Source: CAYNDB01 sp964395915 (lineage in GTDB: Bacteria; Nitrospinota_A; UBA7883; JAJRTC01). Taken from it: a stretch of 6,773 nt of DNA. Positions 1-5,640 of the stretch are shown one piece after another. The notes beneath the pieces are model-generated. The model made no database searches, was not told the origin of the DNA, and saw nothing but the letters and a program-made list of their open reading frames with translations. Where the stretch lies: the NCBI GenBank assembly GCA_964395915.1, contig CAYNDB010000123.1, positions 1 through 6,773 on the forward strand, read 5' to 3'. The first letter of the stretch is position 1. Each line of letters opens with the position of its first letter. A program made the position numbers and the translations under genes.

Positions 1-420
1 AGCATAACCGACAAATATAAGGATATAGATTATTCTGGTTATCTGCTCCTGGCCGATGAAACAGAGAAATATAACGTAAACGGCTTTTCCGTGGTGGTGC
101 GAGTAAGCGCCATGGAGAAGCAGAACGAAAATGGAAAAGGGTATAACCGTTGCCTCGCGCTTCCGTTTTGGTCATACATCGACGCAAGCGGAAATGTGTG
201 GGGGTGCAGTGTATTTCTAGGCGATGAAAGATTCCTCTACGGCAACATCTATGAAAGCGCATTTAAGGAAATCTGGGAGGGTGAGCGACGACGCGCCTCT
301 CTTGAGTGGGTGGAAAAGGAAATGGACGCCTCAGGATGCAGAACCAACTGCCGGATGGATGCGATAAATCAATACCTGTGGGGGATAAAGTCGCCGCCGC
401 AACATGTGAACTTTATATGA
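1..420 (+). CDS. Radical SAM protein, C-terminal SPASM-type region (5' end outside window)
   Basis: The frame is open from base 1 to the TGA at 418-420, giving 139 residues of a protein that begins upstream. The visible part resembles the SPASM/twitch auxiliary cluster region of radical SAM enzymes. It has Cys51 in an RCLALPFW context, then a D-x-x-G-x-V-W-x-C strand with Cys69, then a GNIYESAFKEIWEG stretch typical of SPASM proteins, and finally a CxxxC pair (Cys113, Cys117) in GCRTNCRMD. These four cysteines would ligate an additional [4Fe-4S] cluster. The radical SAM core with its CxxxCxxC motif must lie upstream and is not seen. The end of the protein (QHVNFI) resembles the end of the second radical SAM gene at 3274-4344 (DHMGFV), which suggests a shared subfamily. 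A GTG at 91 and an ATG at 112 are in frame but sit inside the domain, so they are not likely starts. The substrate is unknown; context points to sugar or glycan modification. Confidence 0.82.
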   Translation, partial: SITDKYKDIDYSGYLLLADETEKYNVNGFSVVVRVSAMEKQNENGKGYNRCLALPFWSYIDASGNVWGCSVFLGDERFLYGNIYESAFKEIWEGERRRASLEWVEKEMDASGCRTNCRMDAINQYLWGIKSPPQHVNFI

Positions 421-449
421 TTCAAAGAAGAATGCAGGGTAGATGCAAG

Positions 450-477
450 TTGACAGGGATAGTCGCTTAAAGTGAAT
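450..477 (+). promoter_or_regulatory. Weak candidate sigma70-type promoter before the E1 gene
   Basis: A perfect TTGACA lies at 450-455 in the only sizeable gap upstream of the main gene run. At 16 bases spacing the -10 candidate is GTGAAT (472-477), which matches only the last three positions of TATAAT; 17 bases gives TGAATA, which is no better. If real, transcription would begin near 484, past the ATG at 482, which would favour the ATG at 503 as the translation start. The match may be chance, and readthrough from gene 1 is equally plausible. No terminator hairpin was seen after the stop at 420. Confidence 0.2.
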
Positions 478-490
478 AGATATGAGCCAT

Positions 491-498
491 AAAGAGGG
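491..498 (+). promoter_or_regulatory. Ribosome binding site that decides the E1 start
   Basis: AAAGAGGG ends four bases before the ATG at 503. The alternative in-frame ATG at 482 has only a weak AGTGA-like stretch ahead of it. The purine-rich block therefore favours 503, which shortens the protein by seven residues that carry no recognisable domain. Confidence 0.6.
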
Positions 499-502
499 TG
501 TA

Positions 503-2596
503 ATGCAAAAGGACTTTGCCAGCCATTCGCTACAACCCTTATGCGACGACCTCGAACTGTTCAAGAAAATGTTGCGAATTCGAGTCATTGAAAGTGAGCT
601 CGCTCGCGTCTACAACGAAAAGGAGATGCGTTGCCCCGTGCATTTCTGTATCGGGCAAGAAGCTCCCGCAGTTGGGGTTGTTTCGGCTCTCGAAAAGCGC
701 GATACGATATTAAGCCCCCACAGAGCGCATGGCCATTACCTCGCTCGAGGCGGCAACCTGAATGCGCTTGTATCGGAATTGTACGGCAAGGCAAATGGTT
801 GCTCCAGTGGCAAGGGTGGGTCGATGCATTTAATAGATACCTCTGTCAATTTCCTTGGCTCAACCTCCATTGTAGCAGGGGTCATCTCCGTCGGTGTCGG
901 CGTTGGGTTTGCGCACAAGCTGAAAGGCTCCAAAGCGGTTTCTACCGTATTTTTCGGTGATGGCGCGACTGAAGAGGGCCTCTTTTATGAAAGCATAAAC
1001 TTCGCGGCGCTCCATAAGCTTCCTGTTCTTTTTGTCTGTGAAAACAATTTTTATAGTGTTTATTCACCGCTTTCTGTTCGTCAGCCACCCGGCAGGGTGA
1101 TAACAAATGTAGCGGAGTCGCTCGGGATTGCCACGTCCCGCATCATTGATGGCAACGATGTTCGGCAAGTTCACGATGCCACCGTTTCGGCGTTGCAACA
1201 AATCCGTAACGGAGGTGGGCCGTTCCTGATTGAGGCTCATACCTACCGCCATATAGAACATTGCGGCCCCAATGCGGACGATGATCTCGAGTATCGCCCT
1301 GCGGCTGAGAGAACGTATTGGATTGAAAATGATCCGCTGAAACTTATGAAAACACGGCTTATCGAACGTGGCGACCTGGCGGAAAACGAGGTAGACGCCG
1401 ATATTGAAGCGGCCCTGGTGGAAATCCGTTCCGCAATCACCGCCGCCAAAGCCGCCCCATTTCCAAAGAAGGAAGAAGTTTTTACAGACGTATACGCCCC
1501 ACAGTCGAAGCCGGTCAATAACCCTGGCTCGATAAAGTTGGGCGAACGTAGCATCACTTACGTTCAGGCGGTGAACGAAGCTCTGAGGCAGGCTATGGAG
1601 CGTGATGACAGTGTCTATGTCATGGGCCTCGGGGCTCCTGATCCGAAAGGTATTTTCGGATCGACCCTCGGGCTGGAAAAGCAATTTGGCTCAACACGGG
1701 TTTTTGACGCGCCTATTTCTGAAAATGCGCTTACTGGTGTGGCTGTCGGAGCGGCCATTCGTGGTATGCGGCCGGTGCTTTCCCATCAGCGTGTCGATTT
1801 TATTATGATGTCGATGGATCAACTGGTTAATAACGCCGCAAAATGGAGATATATGTTTGGAGGCAGGCAGAGTGTTCCTCTCACAATTAGAGCGGTCATC
1901 GGACGAGGATGGGGTCAAGGGCCACAACATTCTCAAAACCTGGCCGCCATCTTCGCTCACTTTCCTGGATTGCGTGTTGTTGCGCCCACCACCCCTGCCG
2001 AGGCCAAGGGAACACTTCTTGCCGCTATCGAATCGGACGACCCGGTTATAGTGCTAGAACACCGGTGGCTTTACAACGGTGTCGGGGTGACTCCAGAAGA
2101 GTATTATACGGGTTCGCTCGATAAAGCTGTGGTCATGCGGCGAGGGAAAGACTTTACCATTATCGCCACCATGGATATGGTCATAGAGTCGTTACGCGCC
2201 GCGGAAGTTCTCGCGCGACACGGAATCGATGTCGAAGTTATAAATGCGCTGTCGATCAAACCGCTTGACCATGAAACCTTCCTGACATCGATCAGGCAAA
2301 CCGGGCGTCTTTTAATCGCAGATTCAGGGTGGCTCGCTTTCGGAGTGTCATCGGAGATAGCCGCTGTTGCGGCGGAACGGTGTATTGACGTTTTAAAATC
2401 AAATATTATTCGTATCGGATTGCCCGACGCGCCTTCTCCCTCCAGCCCCGGACTGTCTGAGCATTTCTATCCAACGGCTATCCAGCTATGCCAATCCATA
2501 GGAAAAACGCTCGGTGTAACTATCGATACAGCGGAACTTGATAATGACACGGAGCCGCGTGATATCCCTGATCCTTATTTTTCGGGGCCTTTTTAA
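503..2596 (+). CDS. Thiamine-diphosphate-dependent dehydrogenase E1, fused alpha and beta subunits
   Basis: The 697-residue protein combines both halves of a 2-oxoacid dehydrogenase-type E1. The alpha half (about 10-315) has HRAHGH at 73-78, GKGGSMHL at 103-110, and the TPP/Mg motif from GDG (152-154) to NN (181-182). After a linker (about 316-345) comes the beta half: an ISENALTGVAVGAA stretch with the catalytic-type Glu407, then PQHSQ with His476, and a transketolase C-terminal domain (about 538-665). Known relatives decarboxylate a 2-oxoacid on TPP and pass the acyl unit to lipoyl-E2. No E2 or E3 lies in the window, and the alpha-subunit loop reads EHCGPNADDD, not the HSxSDD form of pyruvate or branched-chain enzymes. 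The neighbours (radical SAM, methyltransferases) suggest a biosynthetic role, for example acyl transfer to a sugar as proposed for AviB1/AviB2; this is inference. The family call is firm, the substrate unknown. The tail ends in DPYFSGPF. The start at 503 is chosen over 482 because of the better ribosome binding site. Confidence 0.9.
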   Translation: MQKDFASHSLQPLCDDLELFKKMLRIRVIESELARVYNEKEMRCPVHFCIGQEAPAVGVVSALEKRDTILSPHRAHGHYLARGGNLNALVSELYGKANGCSSGKGGSMHLIDTSVNFLGSTSIVAGVISVGVGVGFAHKLKGSKAVSTVFFGDGATEEGLFYESINFAALHKLPVLFVCENNFYSVYSPLSVRQPPGRVITNVAESLGIATSRIIDGNDVRQVHDATVSALQQIRNGGGPFLIEAHTYRHIEHCGPNADDDLEYRPAAERTYWIENDPLKLMKTRLIERGDLAENEVDADIEAALVEIRSAITAAKAAPFPKKEEVFTDVYAPQSKPVNNPGSIKLGERSITYVQAVNEALRQAMERDDSVYVMGLGAPDPKGIFGSTLGLEKQFGSTRVFDAPISENALTGVAVGAAIRGMRPVLSHQRVDFIMMSMDQLVNNAAKWRYMFGGRQSVPLTIRAVIGRGWGQGPQHSQNLAAIFAHFPGLRVVAPTTPAEAKGTLLAAIESDDPVIVLEHRWLYNGVGVTPEEYYTGSLDKAVVMRRGKDFTIIATMDMVIESLRAAEVLARHGIDVEVINALSIKPLDHETFLTSIRQTGRLLIADSGWLAFGVSSEIAAVAAERCIDVLKSNIIRIGLPDAPSPSSPGLSEHFYPTAIQLCQSIGKTLGVTIDTAELDNDTEPRDIPDPYFSGPF

Positions 2597-2597
2597 A

Positions 2598-3260
2598 ATG
2601 GGGAAGCTTCTGAATATAATAACGCCGCTTCATAAAAGCGCGTCACGCGATTACGCCGAACGCATGGCGGCTGATAAAATCCATTCCATGGAAGTTGCGC
2701 GCAGGTTCGACAGGGAATTTTGGGACGGAAAACGAAATTACGGCTACGGGGGCTATAGCTACGATGGTCGATGGGCCGTGGTCGCGGAAAAGCTTATTGA
2801 TAGATATAAACTTTCCGATGGCGCAAAAATACTGGACGTTGGGTGCGGCAAGGGGTTTTTACTTTATGAGTTCACCAGGCTTTTACCTGGAGCTATGATC
2901 TCAGGGTTCGACATCTCGAGCTATGCTTTGGATAACGCCAAGGAAGAAGTCAAGCCAAACCTGTTTCATCATCGCGCTGAAGAGCCGTTGCCGTTTGAGG
3001 ACAATGAGATTGACCTTACATTATCGCTTACTACGCTGCACAATCTTCCTATTAACAACCATGCGGCGGCGCTTTCCGAGATAGAGCGCGTGAGCAGGAA
3101 AAAGTATATAACATTGGATAGCTATCGAAACCCTGCGGAGTTGTACAATTTGCAATGCTGGGCCCTTACCTGCGAGTGCTTTTTTACACCGGATGAGTGG
3201 GTTTGGCTTTTTGAACGCTTTGGCTATACTGGCGACTACGAATTTATTTTTTTCGAGTAA
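2598..3260 (+). CDS. Class I SAM-dependent methyltransferase
   Basis: A 220-residue cytosolic-type protein with no signal peptide or membrane segment. Motif I is ILDVGCGKG at 78-86, the glycine-rich loop that binds S-adenosylmethionine. An acidic residue follows the second strand (GFD, Asp105), and a LTLSLTTLHNL strand at 140-150 corresponds to the post-motif region of Methyltransf_11/25-type enzymes. A distinctive N-terminal segment precedes the Rossmann fold, with NYGYGGYSYDGRW at 47-59, likely a lid or substrate-recognition element. The ATG sits one base after the E1 stop (TAA 2594-2596), so translation is probably coupled. In-frame earlier starts (TTG 2538, ATG 2544) would lie inside the E1 gene and add residues without visible domain character. 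The methyl acceptor cannot be read from the sequence; in this setting a sugar hydroxyl, amine or carbon is plausible. The fold call is strong, the function call general. Confidence 0.87.
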   Translation: MGKLLNIITPLHKSASRDYAERMAADKIHSMEVARRFDREFWDGKRNYGYGGYSYDGRWAVVAEKLIDRYKLSDGAKILDVGCGKGFLLYEFTRLLPGAMISGFDISSYALDNAKEEVKPNLFHHRAEEPLPFEDNEIDLTLSLTTLHNLPINNHAAALSEIERVSRKKYITLDSYRNPAELYNLQCWALTCECFFTPDEWVWLFERFGYTGDYEFIFFE

Positions 3261-3265
3261 AAGGA
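3261..3265 (+). promoter_or_regulatory. Ribosome binding site of the radical SAM gene
   Basis: AAGGA begins directly after the methyltransferase stop codon and ends eight bases before ATG 3274. It decides the start against an in-frame ATG at 3193, which would add 27 residues encoded inside the methyltransferase gene. Confidence 0.75.
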
Positions 3266-3273
3266 TCAACAAT

Positions 3274-4344
3274 ATGGGGTTGCGCTATTCGCCATTAAAA
3301 ATTTTCCACTATAAGGAAAAGATCGATTCCCTGCCGCCTGACGGCGATCAAATATTGCCCCCCATCCATATACGGATCAAGCCCACGAATGTCTGTGCGC
3401 ACAACTGCTCTTACTGTTCTTATCGGCTTGACGGTGTTCAGCTTGGTCAGGATATGAAAGAGCGTGACACCATTCCTAAGGAAAAAATGCTGGAAATAAT
3501 CGACGACCTGCAGGAAATGGGTGTAAAGGCTGTAACCTTCAGCGGTGGAGGGGATCCATTTTATTATCCCTATTTGCTTGAAACGGTTAAAAAACTTTCG
3601 TCCACCAATATCCGATTTTCCAGCCTTACCAATGGGGCGCGCCTTGAGGGAGAATTGGCGAGATTTTTTTCAACGCGCGCAAGCTGGATACGGATTTCCA
3701 TCGATGGTTGGGATTCCAAAAGCTATGCCGCATACCGGGGAGTAAATGAAAAAGAATTTGATCGTGTTATCGGGAACATCCGGGCTTTTAGCGATCTTAG
3801 TGGCCCATGCCATCTTGGAGCGGTGGTGATCGTTGACCGCGCAAATGCTGAGCATGTGTATGAGCTTTCCTCTATGCTGAAAGACACAGGGATTCAAAGT
3901 TTGAAAATTTCCCCTTGTGTCACCAATAACGACGGGGAGAAAAGCAACGAATATCACAAGTCTATTTTCAAACTTGTGAAAAGCCAGATTGAGAAAATTT
4001 CTTCAGAACTCGTCGATGAAGATTTTGATCTATTCGATTCATACCATATGCTTGAAGAAAAATTTAACAAAAATTACCAATGGTGCCCATACTTGCAAAT
4101 CCTTCCCATCATCGGGGCCGACTTGAACGTTTATTCCTGTCAGGATAAGGCGTACAATCTTTCATGTGGAGTTTTAGGCAGTATCAGTGACAAGCGATTT
4201 AAGGATTTCTGGATGGCCGATAAAAAAAAGTTTTTTACTATTAACCCTTCCAAACATTGTAAGCATCATTGTGTTTCCAACACGAAAAATATGTTGCTTA
4301 TAGAACACTCCGAAATTGACGCGGATCATATGGGGTTTGTCTAA
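3274..4344 (+). CDS. Radical SAM/SPASM domain protein
   Basis: A 356-residue enzyme with the canonical radical SAM signature CAHNCSYC (Cys41, Cys45, Cys48), which binds the [4Fe-4S] cluster that cleaves SAM to the 5'-deoxyadenosyl radical. SGGGDPF at 90-96 is the GGE-like motif that contacts the SAM amino group. SLTNGA (117-122) and RISIDG (140-145) fit later strands of the partial TIM barrel. The C-terminal third carries a SPASM-type region: Cys271 (CPYLQ), Cys289 (VYSCQDKA), Cys298, then a GSISDKRFKDFWMADKKK stretch and the pair Cys329/Cys333 (HCKHHC), suited to one auxiliary cluster. Known SPASM enzymes act on peptides, and twitch relatives such as BtrN on aminosugars; here the substrate is unknown. 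No short precursor-peptide gene is evident nearby, which argues against a RiPP role. Its stop is three bases before the next start, and its ending resembles that of the partial gene at 1-420. Confidence 0.9.
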   Translation: MGLRYSPLKIFHYKEKIDSLPPDGDQILPPIHIRIKPTNVCAHNCSYCSYRLDGVQLGQDMKERDTIPKEKMLEIIDDLQEMGVKAVTFSGGGDPFYYPYLLETVKKLSSTNIRFSSLTNGARLEGELARFFSTRASWIRISIDGWDSKSYAAYRGVNEKEFDRVIGNIRAFSDLSGPCHLGAVVIVDRANAEHVYELSSMLKDTGIQSLKISPCVTNNDGEKSNEYHKSIFKLVKSQIEKISSELVDEDFDLFDSYHMLEEKFNKNYQWCPYLQILPIIGADLNVYSCQDKAYNLSCGVLGSISDKRFKDFWMADKKKFFTINPSKHCKHHCVSNTKNMLLIEHSEIDADHMGFV

Positions 4345-4347
4345 TAC

Positions 4348-5589
4348 ATGACTAGCAATAACTCGCTTCTATCCATCCACCATGTTGGTGGCCGGTCAGG
4401 AACCAGGTCTTTTCCTGTTCTCGACCAGTTTGAAAAAGATGTCATAAATGTTCTATATGACGCCGACAAAAGCTGTCTCGATCATATTCGTGAACAGAAC
4501 AGCCGCAACAAGTCGAAGCTGCATGTGCTTCCCTATTGCGTGTCCGACAGCGCTCGATCTACCGATTTTAATTTAGGCTACGATCCAAACACAAGCTCGC
4601 TCTACGAATTTAACCGCCGTTACGATGAATATAGTTTCCTAAGATATGATCACGATTATATTTTCGGCGAAACTTTTAAACCGATGAAACAAGTCAAGGT
4701 AGATGTCCGCTCCCTGGACGAAATTATGTCGATGCCCGGGGTTTCGATACCACACCCTGACTTTCTTTCCCTGGACACGCAAGGCGCCGAGTTCGATATA
4801 TTGCGCGGCGCCAAAAACTGTCTGGGCGATCATGTGCTCGCCATGACGCTTGAAACGGAGCTGCATGAACTCTACAGTGGACAGAAGCTTTTCGGGGACG
4901 TAAGTTCGCTTGCAAATGAGCATGGCTTCGATTTCGTAACGTTTACATTTTTTGACAGCCCGACTTCCCGCATGAACGACGTTTATCCACATTACAGCCC
5001 CATCGGTTTTCGCTCGCGCGGGTTTACCCTGTATGCCGACGCTCTTTTTGTTCGGCGTGTGGAGTCCATTGAAGAGTCCGGCGCCAACGATGGTTTGAAA
5101 TGGCTTCATCTTTCCAAGCTGGCGTTCTTTTCGCTTATTTTCGATCAGGTCAGTTATTCGCTCAAGTGCCTCCATGCCCGTAAGAATTATAGTAAGCCGC
5201 GCATGATTGACTCCAATGGAACGACTCCCGCTTACATTTCTTTTCTTGAGGATTTTGAGCGTGTTTTTGAAGCGGCGCCAAAATATTATCCAGATTCGTT
5301 CACCGGTCTGTTTACTTATCAAAATAGCACGGAAAGGTTTTCCACCAAACGGGAGGGCTCCGGAGCGGACCCTGGTCGTTCCAGCCAGGATAAAGAGTCT
5401 CTCATGGCGCTTCACAAGGTTTTTTGTGATTGGGTGCGCGCCGGTCGTGAAGGTGAGGACATCAGTATATATTATTCACCTGCGGAACAAGTATTGCTCG
5501 ACTACGGGCTAGGTCGGCAGGCGGAAACTTTACGCGATTCGCGAAACGCTCACATCCGGGTTTTGGCAGAATCGTTTAATAAAATATAA
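4348..5589 (+). CDS. FkbM family methyltransferase with C-terminal extension
   Basis: 413 residues. The first 240 or so form an FkbM (Methyltransf_21) domain: an N-terminal HVGGR (12-16) that would be the SAM-binding glycine loop, an acidic YDAD (37-40) after the second strand, LPYCVSD (61-67), and the family hallmark DFLSLDTQGAEFDILRGA at 138-155. Members O-methylate varied hydroxyls, including sugars and polyketides, and are frequent in surface-polysaccharide and flagellin glycosylation clusters. Residues about 240-413 lie beyond the usual catalytic domain. They look soluble and partly helical, include a low-complexity polar patch near 331-349, and are not recognised. The ATG follows the radical SAM stop by three bases and has only a distant GGGG (4332-4335), so translational coupling is likely. 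A large reverse-strand open frame overlaps this gene (4639-5415) but lacks support. Confidence 0.85.
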   Translation: MTSNNSLLSIHHVGGRSGTRSFPVLDQFEKDVINVLYDADKSCLDHIREQNSRNKSKLHVLPYCVSDSARSTDFNLGYDPNTSSLYEFNRRYDEYSFLRYDHDYIFGETFKPMKQVKVDVRSLDEIMSMPGVSIPHPDFLSLDTQGAEFDILRGAKNCLGDHVLAMTLETELHELYSGQKLFGDVSSLANEHGFDFVTFTFFDSPTSRMNDVYPHYSPIGFRSRGFTLYADALFVRRVESIEESGANDGLKWLHLSKLAFFSLIFDQVSYSLKCLHARKNYSKPRMIDSNGTTPAYISFLEDFERVFEAAPKYYPDSFTGLFTYQNSTERFSTKREGSGADPGRSSQDKESLMALHKVFCDWVRAGREGEDISIYYSPAEQVLLDYGLGRQAETLRDSRNAHIRVLAESFNKI

Positions 5590-5633
5590 GCTCTTATTTA
5601 TGGACGAAAAATCTCTGAGCGTGTTGGGGCGCT

Positions 5634-5639
5634 AAAGGA
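5634..5639 (+). promoter_or_regulatory. Ribosome binding site with ambiguous start
   Basis: AAAGGA ends only one base before ATG 5641, which is unusually close, but ten bases before an in-frame TTG at 5650. Translation may therefore begin at TTG 5650, or at 5641 using the upstream GGGG at 5626-5629. The difference is three residues. Confidence 0.45.
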
Positions 5640-5640
5640 C

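Noticed and set aside
482..502. Upstream start for the E1 gene (ATG 482)
   Set aside because: Its ribosome binding site is poor compared with AAAGAGGG before ATG 503; it cannot be fully excluded.
1064..1684. Reverse-strand open frame of 206 codons inside the E1 gene
   Set aside because: It lies wholly opposite a gene with strong E1 motifs, and its translation shows no domain or plausible motif.
2538..2597. Earlier in-frame starts for the methyltransferase (TTG 2538, ATG 2544)
   Set aside because: They would overlap the E1 coding end and add about 20 residues with no domain character; ATG 2598 one base after the stop fits coupled translation.
3193..3273. Earlier in-frame start for the radical SAM gene (ATG 3193)
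   Set aside because: It lies inside the methyltransferase gene, while ATG 3274 has AAGGA at good spacing.
3274..4344. Radical SAM/SPASM enzyme as a RiPP maturase
   Set aside because: There is no short precursor-like gene, no peptidase or transporter, and no peptide-recognition (RRE-like) segment in view; the neighbours fit glycan or sugar work better.
4639..5415. Reverse-strand open frame of 258 codons inside the FkbM gene
   Set aside because: It is long, but the opposite strand carries clear FkbM motifs. The reverse translation is rich in Arg, Lys and Ile with no recognisable family, typical of a shadow frame.
5586..5597. ATAAG-CT-CTTAT inverted repeat at the end of the FkbM gene as a terminator
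   Set aside because: The arms are five bases, AT-rich, with a two-base loop and no following T-run, so a stable terminator hairpin is not credible.
5600..5635. Eleven-codon frame (ATG to TAA) between the FkbM gene and the last gene, a possible leader peptide
   Set aside because: It has no Shine-Dalgarno sequence, no run of regulatory codons and no attenuator-like hairpin after it.
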